Source: Clostridium beijerinckii HUN142 (lineage in GTDB: Bacteria; Bacillota; Clostridia; Clostridiales; Clostridiaceae). Taken from it: 64,000 nt of DNA. The translations under genes were made by a program, and so were the position numbers. The notes under the pieces were generated by a model that was not told the origin of the DNA, did no database searches, and saw only the letters and a list, made by a program, of their open reading frames with translations. The stretch is taken from NCBI RefSeq assembly GCF_000621745.1, contig NZ_JHXK01000005.1, forward strand, positions 248,001 through 312,000. Reading direction: 5' to 3'. How positions within the stretch are numbered: position 1 is the stretch's first letter; each line of letters opens with the position of its first letter. Below, piece by piece: positions 1-9,685 of this stretch.

Positions 1-4
1 ATCG

Positions 5-1132
5 TTGCTCTTTGTTCTAAAACTAGTACACATTTCAAGGTTAGTAATAATTATTTTTTATTTTGTGAATATTGTATTAATAATGATGAAAAGATTTATT
101 CTAAGAAAAATATTATCGCGAATGAGAACTAAAGGACTCAACTTAAAACATATAATAATTGTTGGTGCTGGTGAGGTCGCAAATGAATACTTAGAAGTTC
201 TAAATAGCAATAAAGGCTTTGGCTATAATTATTCTGGATATATATCGGATACTTCTAATTTTCAAGGTAAAAAGCTTGGAAACTATTCTGATTTATATAA
301 TGTTCTAAATGAGTTTAAACCTGATGAAGTTATTTGTGCTCTTGATCTGTCAGATGCAAAGCATTTAGAAAATATAGTTTCAGATTGTGAAAAAAGTGGT
401 ACAAAAATTTCGATAATACCCTTTTGCTACAAATACATTCCAAGCCAGCCATATATTGATCAACTCGGAAATATTCCTTTGATTAATATACGAAGGATTC
501 CTTTAGACAATCTGGGTAATGCTTTTATAAAAAGAATTATGGACATACTATGTTCACTTTTTTTAATACTATGTACAAGCCCTATAATGCTTATAACAGC
601 TATAATTATCAAACTTACTTCAAAAGGCCCTATAATATTCAAGCAAAAACGAGTAGGACTAAACAAAAACTTATTCGTTATGTATAAATTTAGATCAATG
701 AACATTAATTCACAAGAGGAGACTGGCTGGAGTACGAATAATGATCCTAGAAAAACTAAGTTTGGTTCTTTTATTCGCAAATTTTCCATAGATGAACTAC
801 CACAATTCTTTAACGTATTAAAAGGTGATATGAGTTTAGTTGGTCCTAGGCCTGAGCTCCCACATTTTGTTAAAAACTTTAAAAATGAAATTCCTCTTTA
901 CATGGTAAAACATCAAGTAAAGCCCGGGATTACTGGACTAGCTCAGGTAAATGGTTATAGAGGTGATACTTCCATAAAAAAAAGAATTGAATTTGATATT
1001 CACTATATAGAGAACTGGAATATCTTAATGGATATCAGTATATTGTTTAAAACCGCCTTCAAGGGGTTTAGAAACAGTGAAAAAATTATGACAAATAATC
1101 ATAAATCAACAAATAATGAAGTTAACTTATAA
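5..1132 (+). CDS. Exopolysaccharide priming glycosyl-phosphotransferase (5' partial)
   Basis: Polyprenyl glycosylphosphotransferase of the WcaJ/WbaP type. It transfers a sugar-1-phosphate from a nucleotide sugar to undecaprenyl phosphate at the inner face of the membrane and so starts the EPS repeat unit. The visible part has the last N-terminal membrane helix, a CoA-binding-3-like Rossmann region (IIIVGAGEVANEY, near residue 50), one more hydrophobic segment near 180 and the catalytic C-terminal domain with KRVGLN, YKFRSM, SIDELPQFFNVLKGDMS, VGPRPE and KPGITGLAQVNG. The frame stays open to the window edge and family members have about 460 residues, so roughly 90 N-terminal residues lie outside. 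The first methionine seen here is therefore not a supported start. The GT2 gene follows 72 bases downstream, which suggests one transcript. Confidence 0.93.
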   Translation: MLFVLKLVHISRLVIIIFYFVNIVLIMMKRFILRKILSRMRTKGLNLKHIIIVGAGEVANEYLEVLNSNKGFGYNYSGYISDTSNFQGKKLGNYSDLYNVLNEFKPDEVICALDLSDAKHLENIVSDCEKSGTKISIIPFCYKYIPSQPYIDQLGNIPLINIRRIPLDNLGNAFIKRIMDILCSLFLILCTSPIMLITAIIIKLTSKGPIIFKQKRVGLNKNLFVMYKFRSMNINSQEETGWSTNNDPRKTKFGSFIRKFSIDELPQFFNVLKGDMSLVGPRPELPHFVKNFKNEIPLYMVKHQVKPGITGLAQVNGYRGDTSIKKRIEFDIHYIENWNILMDISILFKTAFKGFRNSEKIMTNNHKSTNNEVNL

Positions 1133-1204
1133 CAAAACGTCGATTCCTATTGATTCTTATCAATATCTTTTGTACTTAATAAAAATTATCAAGGGAGAAA
1201 AAAC

Positions 1205-2074
1205 GTGAAATTATCTATTATCATTGTAAACTACAATACTTATAATCTTACTAAACAAGCAATAGAGTCTATAATTAAAGAACATCACAACTTTAATTAT
1301 GAAATTATACTTATAGATAATGCTTCTAGCGATGGCAGTATCTATAAATTACAAGATAAATTCAAAAATATTCTAATAACTCAAAAACTTCGCATAATTA
1401 TAAATAAAGATAACTTAGGCTTTGCAAAAGCAAATAATATAGGAATTAAGCTTGCCAAAGGAAAATACATACTATTATTAAATTCTGACACTGTGCTTAA
1501 AGAAAATTGTTTAGAAAAATGTATAGCACAGATAAAAAAAGACAAAAACATTGGTGCGTTAGGTTGTAAAGTAATTTTAGCCAATGGCGAACTAGATCAT
1601 GCTTGCAAACGTGGTTTCCCCACGCCCAAAGCCTCATTATATTATTTTTTGAAATTACATAAAAAAAATGCATTAAAGTATGGACAATATAATGCATTTC
1701 ACCTAGATGAGAATGAGATTGGAGAAATTGATTGCCTTACCGGAGCATTTATGCTTATGCCAAAATTTGTTTTCGAGGAAGTTGGTGGCCTTGATGAGGA
1801 CTTTTTTATGTACGGTGAAGATATAGATTTATGTTATAAAATTAAAGAACGCGGATATAAAATACTCTACTACCCTGAAGCACAAATTATACATTATAAA
1901 GGCGCTAGTTCTAAAAAGAAAAGATTTAAGGTTATATATGACTTCCATGAGGCAATGTGGATTTTTTACAAAAAACACTACAAAGATAAGTATGGTTCTT
2001 TTGTGACGTCGCTAGTATATTGTGGTATAAAGATGAAATATTTAATAGAAATATTTAAGAATTTATTTAAATAG
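1205..2074 (+). CDS. Family 2 glycosyltransferase (rhamnosyltransferase-like)
   Basis: GT-A fold glycosyltransferase that probably adds a sugar to the lipid-linked EPS unit on the cytoplasmic side. Visible motifs are the nucleotide-sugar site SIIIVNYNTYNLT at the N-terminus, the metal-binding LLLNSDTVL near residue 95, GALGCKV, and the C-terminal GGLDEDFFMYGEDIDLCYK, typical of WbbL-like rhamnosyl or galactosyl transferases. The donor sugar cannot be read from sequence. The start is GTG at 1205 with AAGGGAG about 8 bases upstream. It lies between the priming transferase and the ligase-like gene, as expected for an EPS operon. No N-terminal membrane anchor is seen; the C-terminal 20 residues are basic and amphipathic. 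Confidence 0.92.
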   Translation: MKLSIIIVNYNTYNLTKQAIESIIKEHHNFNYEIILIDNASSDGSIYKLQDKFKNILITQKLRIIINKDNLGFAKANNIGIKLAKGKYILLLNSDTVLKENCLEKCIAQIKKDKNIGALGCKVILANGELDHACKRGFPTPKASLYYFLKLHKKNALKYGQYNAFHLDENEIGEIDCLTGAFMLMPKFVFEEVGGLDEDFFMYGEDIDLCYKIKERGYKILYYPEAQIIHYKGASSKKKRFKVIYDFHEAMWIFYKKHYKDKYGSFVTSLVYCGIKMKYLIEIFKNLFK

Positions 2075-2145
2075 AAAATACCAAAATCTGCTTAATTCCA
2101 TTAAATAAGTAAGTCTTGTTTTATAAAGGTTGCCATTTCACTTAA

Positions 2146-2174
2146 TTGCAATGACTTATGTGGAGTGTTATAAT
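2146..2174 (+). promoter_or_regulatory. Sigma-A type promoter for the O-antigen ligase-like gene
   Basis: TTGCAA (2146-2151), a 17-base spacer and a perfect TATAAT (2169-2174). The predicted transcript would start near 2181, leaving a leader of about 50 bases. This gives the ligase-like gene its own promoter even though it follows the two EPS genes closely. Confidence 0.7.
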
Positions 2175-2229
2175 TTAAATAATTTGTATTAATAAATTAC
2201 AAAAATAAATATATTAGGATGTGTGGAAA

Positions 2230-4083
2230 TTGGAGAACATTAAAACCTTTTTTAAGAAAAGAAACATCGATTTTTTCTTTCCCATTGCATTTATACTGAC
2301 TATAGTACCTTTAATTGTCCGTATGGCAATTACTAATGCAGACGAAAATACTTTGAATATTTTTGGAGAAAAAGCCAAAAGGGAATTTTTCGCTCAAGAT
2401 AAAGCCTTTCTACTAATGATTTTCTGCATAATATTGGTTGGTATTAGTATTATCTTTTTTAAGCAAGTATTTAAAAAGAAAGATAAAACTGTAAACTCAA
2501 TTATATTGGCAGGCAGCATATTTCTGATTTTCACTTTGCTTTCTGCAATATTTTCAAATTATAAACAAGTATCTTTTTACGGTATATATGACAGGGCTGA
2601 AGGATTTATTACAATTGCTTGTTATTTTATTCTATTTGTGTATTCCATTTATACCTTTAAAACGACAAATGATTACAAATATATAATTACCCCTATTTTT
2701 ATATTAGTTGGTATCAACTCATTATTAGGTCTTTTTCAATATCTTGGACAAGACTTATTAAAAAGTAAACTAGGTATGACTATTGCTGTTCCTAGTGAAT
2801 ATAGAACTGGCGCTTCCCTAAATTTACTTTATGAAAAAGGTAAATTATACGGGACTTTATTTCATTATGATTATGTTGGCAGTTTTGTTGCTATCGTTTT
2901 ACCAATATTATTCTGCCTGACTTTGCTTGAAGATGAAGATATTTTCCATAAATTAAATCTTGGATTTTTTTCATTGCTTTCTATATGGTTATTGTTTGGA
3001 AGTACTTCTCGTGCTGGAATTATTGGCATTGCAGTTGCAGGTATTTTTGCCTTAATTATATTTTGGAAATTAGTTGTAGAGAAATGGAAGCCTCTTTTAA
3101 TAGTCTTTTCCTCTATATTAGTTATAGCTATTGTTGGTAATTTCGCTACCAAAGGTGCTCTTTTTGAAAGAGTTCCTAGTTTAATAACAGATGCGTTTAG
3201 TGTATTTAAAGATACTAGTGATTTTGATTACAAAGACCACGTGCCTATTAGAGATGTAAAGCACGTAGATAAAGATGTACAAGTTATATTACAAAACGAT
3301 ACTTTAAATATTTCTTATGAGAATAATGATTATGTATTCAAAAATTCAAAAAATGAAATCATTAGCTATGTCAAAGGGAATGTTAATGGAAATAAACTTT
3401 ATACAACTAATAATGAAAAATTTAAAAATATCTCTTTTAAATATGGAAAATTCTATCCTAATTCAAATAGAGATGATGCTTTACTTTTAAATCTAGATAA
3501 CCAACCAATGTTTATGTTTAACTTAAAAAGTGATAATAGTATTCATCTAATAAACTTAAATAGTAAAAAAGATATTGATGTGGAGCTCCCTCCAACTGTT
3601 GGATTTAAGGGAAAAGAAAAACTTGGCTCTGCTAGAGGTTATATTTGGTCACGATCACTTCCCATGCTTAAAGATAACCTAATACTAGGTAGTGGCCCTG
3701 ATACATTTGTTTTTAGATTTCCTCAAAATGATTTAATAGGTTTGTACTATACATATGGTTCGCCTAATACGATTATAGATAAACCACACAATCTTTACCT
3801 ACAAATTGCATTAAGTGATGGAATCATTGCACTATTGGCATTCTTAGCTGTTATGGTTATTTACATTATTGATAGTATGAAGCTTTATGCTTTGAAAAAA
3901 GATTTTACCAAATCTCAAAAACTTGGTGCTGCAACATGTTTAGGTGTTATAGGTTATCTATTTGCTGGAGTCTTTAATGATTCTGTTGTAAGTGTAGCTC
4001 CAGTATTCTGGATAGTTTTAGGTGTTGGTGTTTCACTTAATTATATGAATAGACAAAAACTTAATAAGAAATTAAATAAATAA
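2230..4083 (+). CDS. O-antigen ligase / polysaccharide polymerase-like membrane protein
   Basis: Wzy_C/WaaL-type integral membrane protein that would ligate or polymerise lipid-linked sugar units on the outer face of the membrane. About ten hydrophobic helices are spread over two blocks, residues 10-310 and 520-605. Between them lies a long hydrophilic, beta-rich insert (about 325-455). The conserved PHNLYLQIALSDG motif with the functional His of the family falls near 520. The longest frame begins with GTG at 2221, but AGGAT ends one base before it. TTG at 2230 has that ribosome site about 10 bases upstream and is preferred. At about 617 aa it is longer than many WaaL proteins because of the insert, a length often seen in firmicute relatives. 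The acceptor is unknown. Confidence 0.85.
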   Translation: MENIKTFFKKRNIDFFFPIAFILTIVPLIVRMAITNADENTLNIFGEKAKREFFAQDKAFLLMIFCIILVGISIIFFKQVFKKKDKTVNSIILAGSIFLIFTLLSAIFSNYKQVSFYGIYDRAEGFITIACYFILFVYSIYTFKTTNDYKYIITPIFILVGINSLLGLFQYLGQDLLKSKLGMTIAVPSEYRTGASLNLLYEKGKLYGTLFHYDYVGSFVAIVLPILFCLTLLEDEDIFHKLNLGFFSLLSIWLLFGSTSRAGIIGIAVAGIFALIIFWKLVVEKWKPLLIVFSSILVIAIVGNFATKGALFERVPSLITDAFSVFKDTSDFDYKDHVPIRDVKHVDKDVQVILQNDTLNISYENNDYVFKNSKNEIISYVKGNVNGNKLYTTNNEKFKNISFKYGKFYPNSNRDDALLLNLDNQPMFMFNLKSDNSIHLINLNSKKDIDVELPPTVGFKGKEKLGSARGYIWSRSLPMLKDNLILGSGPDTFVFRFPQNDLIGLYYTYGSPNTIIDKPHNLYLQIALSDGIIALLAFLAVMVIYIIDSMKLYALKKDFTKSQKLGAATCLGVIGYLFAGVFNDSVVSVAPVFWIVLGVGVSLNYMNRQKLNKKLNK

Positions 4084-4122
4084 GTATTAAGGAGGTATCA
4101 TTTAGATACCTCCTTAATACTT
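4082..4122. terminator. Perfect bidirectional hairpin at the strand switch
   Basis: An 18-base arm (4082-4099) and its exact complement (4105-4122) are separated by a 5-base loop, directly after the stop codon of the ligase-like gene. The next gene converges from the minus strand. The uridine tract is weak, so its role as a terminator rests on stem strength and position. Confidence 0.8.
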
Positions 4123-4154
4123 ATAAGAATTTACTGTAATTTTAAGATAATTTT

Positions 4155-5717
4155 TTATCTTATCCAAGTTCCATCAGTTCCAACCTTATAGTTTCCAACT
4201 GTAGTATTTACAGACATTGCTCCTGATTCACCTAAATAATACCACTTACCATCAGCATCTTTGAACCATCCTGTTCTCATTTTTCCTTGACTATCTAAGC
4301 AATACCAATTACTTCCTAATTGCTTCCATCCTGTTACCATAGCTCCATTTTGCTCTAAGTAATACCAACTCCCATTATTAAGCAGCCATCCTGTAGCCAT
4401 ATTTCCATCTTGATTAAGAAAATAATACTTCCCATAATTTTTGTCAAGATACCAAGTACCTTTTATTGGCTTTCCTGTAGAATCATAATACTGCCATTTT
4501 CCATTTACATTAATCCATTGGTTTACTTTATTTGAAGCTACAGTGTTTTGCACATTCTTACCTGCATCTTTATTATCGGTTTCCGAATTAGTAGCATTAC
4601 TTTCTGTTAAACTACTCCCTTCACTTGTTCCTCTATAAATTGTCAATGTATATATTCTTTTCTCATAGTCATCATCGTCTTCCTCACAATCCTTGTTAAC
4701 TTGTACCTCAATTACATTTTTACCTTTAGTTAAAGATACTCTTTTTCTATTTTTAGAATCTGCTGTAGTTCCATTAATCTTAACTATATTTGATCCATTT
4801 TCAGGTTCACCTTTTATTATAATATCCTCTGATGTTTCTGGAACATCAACGCTATATGAAGTTATTTTTTTATTAAAATTCGGAGTGTATTTCACATCAT
4901 TATCATCCAAAACTATATCATCTAAATATATTTCATCCTGTTTATTATCAAATTTAACATTATCCGTATTGTTAGTACTTTGTGATGGATTTTTTCCTCT
5001 ATATACATTTAAAGTGTATGTCTTAGTATTCTCATCATCTTCATCATCTTCAACATCTATTGATATTGAATTTTGTCCTTTGCTAAGCTTAACTTCTTTT
5101 CTAAATTTGTCATCATCATCTACTTTCAAACCGTCGATTCTGACTATATAATTATTATTTTCCGGTTCAGCTTGAACTCTTAATTCCTCTACATCCTCCG
5201 GAACGGTAACATCGTAAGAAGTAATATCTTTAGAAAATACCAAATCGCCAAAATCTAAATTTATATTATCTAAAAAAACAGATTCCGAGTCGCTCGACTG
5301 CTTCCCCCCCCTATCTATCTTCAAAGTGTACTCTCTTTCTTTTTCTCCATCTTCACTTTCAACTGTTACATCAAAGGTGTTAGTACCTTTCTCTAAGGTA
5401 ACTGTCTTTTTAAATTTTGTATCACTTTGTTTTTCAGGATTTTTATCCCCATCTATTGTTACCTTATCATCTTTATTATAAGTTGTGACTCTAATTACAA
5501 CTTCTTTATCTGAGTTAGGTACGTCTGTACTGTAAGTTTTTTTAGAACTATTTAATTCTATAGGATCCCCATCTGTAACATTTATACCTTTTAAATAAAT
5601 ATCACTATCTGCGTATGCCTTAATATTCATTACATTAATGTATTTTCCTGGCTCTAATACAGAAAATGTTCCTATAATAAGAGTTGCTGAAATTAAACAT
5701 TTTATACCTTTATTCAT
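4155..5717 (-). CDS. Secreted wall-binding protein, three cadherin-like domains
   Basis: 520-aa exported protein. Signal peptide at 1-36 (MNKGIKCLISATLIIG, cleavage after AYA). Three cadherin-like beta-sandwich (PF12733-type) modules follow at about 38-140, 147-240 and 262-365, each opening with YLKGI/FLDNI/YLDDI and closing with TYTLxIxRG. After a Ser/Asn-rich linker, residues 402-520 hold choline-binding-type repeats (GWLLNNGSWYYLEQNGAM, GWKQLGSNWYCL, GWFKDADGKWYYL) and end in the cap VGTDGTWIR. Known of the families: the repeats bind teichoic acid or other wall polymer, and the sandwiches are non-catalytic adhesion or display modules. No enzyme domain is visible. It is the first of seven tandem secreted wall proteins on this strand and lies next to EPS genes, suggesting a surface-structure role. 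A good AGGAAGG ribosome site precedes the start. Confidence 0.88.
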   Translation of the reverse strand: MNKGIKCLISATLIIGTFSVLEPGKYINVMNIKAYADSDIYLKGINVTDGDPIELNSSKKTYSTDVPNSDKEVVIRVTTYNKDDKVTIDGDKNPEKQSDTKFKKTVTLEKGTNTFDVTVESEDGEKEREYTLKIDRGGKQSSDSESVFLDNINLDFGDLVFSKDITSYDVTVPEDVEELRVQAEPENNNYIVRIDGLKVDDDDKFRKEVKLSKGQNSISIDVEDDEDDENTKTYTLNVYRGKNPSQSTNNTDNVKFDNKQDEIYLDDIVLDDNDVKYTPNFNKKITSYSVDVPETSEDIIIKGEPENGSNIVKINGTTADSKNRKRVSLTKGKNVIEVQVNKDCEEDDDDYEKRIYTLTIYRGTSEGSSLTESNATNSETDNKDAGKNVQNTVASNKVNQWINVNGKWQYYDSTGKPIKGTWYLDKNYGKYYFLNQDGNMATGWLLNNGSWYYLEQNGAMVTGWKQLGSNWYCLDSQGKMRTGWFKDADGKWYYLGESGAMSVNTTVGNYKVGTDGTWIR

Positions 5718-5808
5718 TTTTATCCTTCCTTCCTTTTATGACTAGAAATCAAGTATCCACCGACATAAAATCTTAACATATAATAATTTTCCTTCATTTT
5801 AACGAATA

Positions 5809-7080
5809 TTATTTTTTCCAGACTCCATCATTTCCTAGTTTATATCCATTTATAACAGCATCATGAACCATAGCCCCATTTGATTCATTTAAATAATAAT
5901 ACTTTCCATCTACATCTTTAAACCAACCTGTTCTCATTTTCCCATCATAGTCAAGGTAATACCAATTACCTCCAACTTGTTTCCAACCTGTTTCCATGGC
6001 TCCACTGCTATTTAGATAATACCAATTATTATCTAATCGTAACCATCCTACGACCATATATCCGTCTGCATCAAAATAATAATTTGTTTTATAATTATTA
6101 TCATAATACCATGTATTTCTTATTGGATTTCCAAATCCATCATTATATTTCCATTTACCCGAAACTTGAACCCAGCTATTTGGACTACCAGAACTTCCAG
6201 TATTATTGCTAGTATTAACGTTATTACCTATAGCTTTATCAGCATCATCGATTTGTTTTTCAGTATTAGTATCCTTCGTTACTTTATTCGAATCTCCGAC
6301 TCTATTTATATATACTATATAGGTCCTTTCTTTCTCGCCTTCTTGGGAAAGAGTAATTTCAAACTTATTCTCACCACTAACTAGACTTATATCTTTTTTA
6401 TATCCGTCATTTTCATCAATTGTTAAATTATTTATCTTAACGGTAGTTGCTCCATCTTCTGGTTCAGCTTTAATTGCTAATGATTTAACATCAGAATCTA
6501 CATTGACAGTATAATTTGATTTCTCTCTATTAAAACCTATAGGTATATCTCCATAATCTAATTCAATACTTTTTAGATATATATCTCCTTGATCGTCATT
6601 ATTAATTTCGTTTTCTTCTTCACTTGTATATTTTTTTACAATGACCTTATATTCTTTTTTAAAATTATTCGGATTACTTTCATCATATGTGTCATAAAGT
6701 CTTATGTGAAATGTAGTCTTTCCAGTAAGAATTGGTATCTCTTTTCCAGAATCATATACTTTTGAACTTTTGTCCTTAAAAATTTTAACATTTCCATCAA
6801 AACCACTTGTATTAAAGCTTACTGTTGATGTATCGGACGAAACCTTAGCATAATAAGTTTTTTCAATATCTCTATTATTATCCAATTCTCGAGTATAATT
6901 ATCATTTTTATAAAGATTTACATTTCCACCATTGCTATTTTCCATTCCTAAATCAGTTAATTGATAACTCATCCCATATGCTATATTAGCTTGAAACTTT
7001 GATAAGGTCAAAGACTCCATCGCAAAGAAAATAGTAATTAATGCAGTTGTAGATACCATACTTTTGATCCATTTATTCAT
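5809..7080 (-). CDS. Secreted wall-binding protein, variant plus cadherin-like domain
   Basis: 423 aa. Signal peptide at 1-35 (hydrophobic core STTALITIFFAMES). Residues about 38-150 form a divergent beta-rich domain of the same type found at the N-terminus of the proteins at 11268, 12754 and 14480 (NVNLYKND, KTYYAKVSSD, FKKEYKVIVKKY). Residues 168-262 are a regular cadherin-like module (DIYLKSIELDYGD to RTYIVYINRV). After a linker rich in Asn, Ser and Gly, wall-binding repeats run from about 303 to the C-terminal cap LGNDGVWKK. A GGGGAG ribosome site lies just upstream of the ATG. It is probably surface-attached; the ligand is unknown. Confidence 0.87.
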   Translation of the reverse strand: MNKWIKSMVSTTALITIFFAMESLTLSKFQANIAYGMSYQLTDLGMENSNGGNVNLYKNDNYTRELDNNRDIEKTYYAKVSSDTSTVSFNTSGFDGNVKIFKDKSSKVYDSGKEIPILTGKTTFHIRLYDTYDESNPNNFKKEYKVIVKKYTSEEENEINNDDQGDIYLKSIELDYGDIPIGFNREKSNYTVNVDSDVKSLAIKAEPEDGATTVKINNLTIDENDGYKKDISLVSGENKFEITLSQEGEKERTYIVYINRVGDSNKVTKDTNTEKQIDDADKAIGNNVNTSNNTGSSGSPNSWVQVSGKWKYNDGFGNPIRNTWYYDNNYKTNYYFDADGYMVVGWLRLDNNWYYLNSSGAMETGWKQVGGNWYYLDYDGKMRTGWFKDVDGKYYYLNESNGAMVHDAVINGYKLGNDGVWKK

Positions 7081-7160
7081 ATATTCCCCTCCTTATTCAT
7101 ACATTTTCAATTTTATTATTTAAACCAGTAATTAATACCATAGAAAGTTATTAACTATAT

Positions 7161-7190
7161 AAAAATAGACGAGGCATAGCCTCGTCCAAT
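7161..7190 (-). terminator. Rho-independent terminator of the 7243 gene
   Basis: GACGAGGC (7168-7175), a 3-base loop and GCCTCGTC (7179-7186). On the minus strand this GC-rich stem is followed by a uridine run (TATTTTT, 7161-7167). It lies 57 bases past the stop codon. Confidence 0.88.
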
Positions 7191-7242
7191 TTTAAATTGT
7201 CAATTTCCAAAACTAGTTGCTAGATAAAATCAAATATAAATA

Positions 7243-9012
7243 TTATCTAACCCAAGCTCCAGATGCTCCTACATAATATCCATCAGGAGTTGTTGTATTA
7301 GCTAACATAGCACCTGATGCATTTAAGTAATACCAGTTTCCACCGTCATTTATCCAACCAGTAGCCATAGCTCCTGATCCTGCTAAGTAGTACCAAGTAC
7401 CACCAACTTGTTGCCATCCTGTAGCCATAACACCGTCAGCTTTTAAGAAGTACCAAGCTCCACCAACGTTAACCCAGTTATTAGCAACCTTAGCACCTGT
7501 TGCATCGTAGAAGTTCCAAGTTCCATCTGCTAACTTATCCCAACCAACTTTAGCTGGAGTAACAGGTGTTACTGCTGCTGCATCATCTGCAGCTTGCTTT
7601 GTTCCTTCACCAACAGTTGTATAAGCATCTCCGCCATCTTCCCAAGCGATTAAATTCTTTTCATCATATACATCTAAAGAATCGAATGATCTATCTACAG
7701 TATATACTGTTTTAAAGTCACCAATTTTAGTTGATTCTAAAATTTCTCCATCTTTAAGTGCCCATACATTTCCTTTAGTATCAACAGTCCAAGCTGAGTT
7801 TGAGTTTGTTTCTTCGATCTTTTGATCTTTGTCTCCATCTTTCTTAACTACATGACCGTCAACTTTATCTCCATTAGAAACATTGTTCTTCTTAAGCTTT
7901 TCACTAGTCTTTAAGCTCATCTTGATAGTTTTAACTTTATCACTGTCTCTGAATGTGCTATAAAGGCATCCTTCTACAACATAAGTATAATAATCTTTTG
8001 CAGTACCATTGTAGTTATAAGAATCCATGATTGCATTATAAGCATCCTTTACATCCCCATCACCTAGAGTATCTGCTATTTGATAAGATTCAGTAGTTTT
8101 TGGTAAATATGCGTCTTTTTCTTTAGATCCACTTTGTTCCTTAGAAATCTTTTGAACGTAGTATAATTCTTGAGGATTAGTTTCTGTTCCACCTGATACG
8201 CTATCAACTAATTGAGCTCCATCAACATGAACCTTAACTAATCTATAGATGTACTTACTATCTTGTGCTAAAGTTTTAAGGTAAGTTATGCTTGTTACCT
8301 TTACATCATGTGCTCCTTTAGCTTTATCTTCAGATGAAGCTACATCTTGATCTCCAAGTTCTTCTAACTTAATCATCTTATATCCATTGTATACATAGAT
8401 ATTAAGATCTTTAGAACAATCTATATAAGTTCCTGAATTATTTGTATAACCAGAATAACTTATATTAGCTGCTCCATCAGTAGTAGTTGTTGATATAGCT
8501 CCACCTGTGCTTGCAGAATATGCATACCATACATCTTCAAATTCATCAACACCAGTGCTGCTTGAAATAGGTTGAAGTGTACCAACTTTTACGTTGTCGT
8601 TATTATATCTGTCTGTTTTCTTTAATTTATTTTCTAATTTAGTTTGTGCTGTTTCTTTTAAATCACTTGGAGTATCATCGTCTGAAATCTTTCCAGTTGA
8701 TAAATCTACAACATACTTATTATTTCCATCTTGTGCTGCAACGTATTTATCATCATATTTACCGTATTCAGTATCTATTTCTGATGCATCGTCTAACTTC
8801 TTGTCCTTATCTCCAGCATTGTAATATAATCCGCTATCATCATCGTCAGTTCTGTATCCTTGGTAAAGATACTTTCCATCACTGAATGCTACTGCCTTTT
8901 CAATTGTACCATCTTTAGTTCCTAATTTTGTTGCAGCCATTGCTGGTACTATTGCCATAACAGAAGTAGCTGCTACTAATAAAGCTGTAATTTTGTTTGC
9001 TCTTTTAAACAT
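7243..9012 (-). CDS. Abundant-type secreted wall protein with unknown N-terminal region
   Basis: 589 aa. Clear signal peptide (residues 1-26, MFKRANKITALLVAATSVMA, cleavage after AMA). Residues about 27-480 match no family I recognise. They are rich in Asp, Lys, Thr and Tyr, contain repeated short beta-type segments (KYVAAQDGNNKYVVDLS, KGNVWALKDGEILES) and lack the cadherin-like signature of the neighbours. Residues 492-589 hold four wall-binding repeats and the cap VGASGAWVR. These repeats use Gly, Ala and Val more than those of the neighbours. A near-consensus promoter, an AGGAGGG ribosome site and an efficient terminator suggest high expression, as for an S-layer-like or major wall protein. 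That role is inferred. Confidence 0.85.
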   Translation of the reverse strand: MFKRANKITALLVAATSVMAIVPAMAATKLGTKDGTIEKAVAFSDGKYLYQGYRTDDDDSGLYYNAGDKDKKLDDASEIDTEYGKYDDKYVAAQDGNNKYVVDLSTGKISDDDTPSDLKETAQTKLENKLKKTDRYNNDNVKVGTLQPISSSTGVDEFEDVWYAYSASTGGAISTTTTDGAANISYSGYTNNSGTYIDCSKDLNIYVYNGYKMIKLEELGDQDVASSEDKAKGAHDVKVTSITYLKTLAQDSKYIYRLVKVHVDGAQLVDSVSGGTETNPQELYYVQKISKEQSGSKEKDAYLPKTTESYQIADTLGDGDVKDAYNAIMDSYNYNGTAKDYYTYVVEGCLYSTFRDSDKVKTIKMSLKTSEKLKKNNVSNGDKVDGHVVKKDGDKDQKIEETNSNSAWTVDTKGNVWALKDGEILESTKIGDFKTVYTVDRSFDSLDVYDEKNLIAWEDGGDAYTTVGEGTKQAADDAAAVTPVTPAKVGWDKLADGTWNFYDATGAKVANNWVNVGGAWYFLKADGVMATGWQQVGGTWYYLAGSGAMATGWINDGGNWYYLNASGAMLANTTTPDGYYVGASGAWVR

Positions 9013-9023
9013 AATTTTTATTT

Positions 9024-9079
9024 CCCTCCTAAATTTTCGAATTCAGATAAATTATAGCATTATTGTACAACCATGTAAA
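9024..9079 (-). promoter_or_regulatory. Strong sigma-A promoter and ribosome site of the 7243 gene
   Basis: On the minus strand TTTACA (9079-9074), a 17-base spacer and a perfect TATAAT (9056-9051). Transcription would start near 9044, giving a leader of only about 30 bases. AGGAGGG (9030-9024) lies 11 bases before the ATG. Confidence 0.78.
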
Positions 9080-9642
9080 GTTGATAATGCTTATAATGTA
9101 TATTTTTGTATAAAAATCATTCTTAACAATTACTGTTATATGTAATTTATACTAAAATTACATTAGTTATTACATTCTACCACACTAAATACTACTTGTA
9201 CATAAAATGCCACTATTTTTTTAAATTTCATTATCTACCTGTCATTTCCTATATTGTCATTAAATAATACAACCAGGATTTCTTTTTTGGGTACCTTTTT
9301 AATAACTTATAATTATTTTCTTCAAATAATTTATAAAAATTTTGCCTCACATATTATATAGTAAGATAATTACTATATACTTTGGTGCCATTTTAGGTAT
9401 TTTACAAAATATATATTTTATATTAATATACTTCCTAAAGTCCCTTAAATATCCTTAAACACATTATACTATACAACACTCAAAATATATTTAGGTACTT
9501 TTTTACTTTTTAAAATTAAAATTTCATATAATTTTTTATACTCCCTATTATATATATATATTCTTGCTATATATTCCTTACAAAAAAATTAATTTAACAC
9601 TAGCGCCAAGAATTCTAGATTTCCTTATAAATATAATTAAAA
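9080..9642. other. Long gene-free AT-rich spacer
   Basis: About 560 bases between the strong promoter of the 7243 gene and the terminator of the 9686 gene. I find no credible reading frame, RNA motif or known repeat. It is very AT-rich with several A/T runs, which could act as an UP-type or curved upstream region for the adjacent promoter. Confidence 0.5.
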
Positions 9643-9678
9643 AAGTTATTCAAAATAGAATTCCATTTTGAATAACTT
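9637..9678 (-). terminator. Terminator of the 9686 gene
   Basis: A 14-base perfect stem (9643-9656 with 9665-9678) and an 8-base loop. On the minus strand it leads into a T-rich tail (9643-9637). It begins only 8 bases after the stop codon. Confidence 0.85.
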
Positions 9679-9685
9679 CTTCATT

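Noticed and set aside
4693..5151. 152-codon plus-strand frame opposite the first wall protein
   Set aside because: It is an antisense shadow of an Asp/Ser-rich coding region, with no ribosome site and a Ser/Phe/Leu composition due to complementarity.
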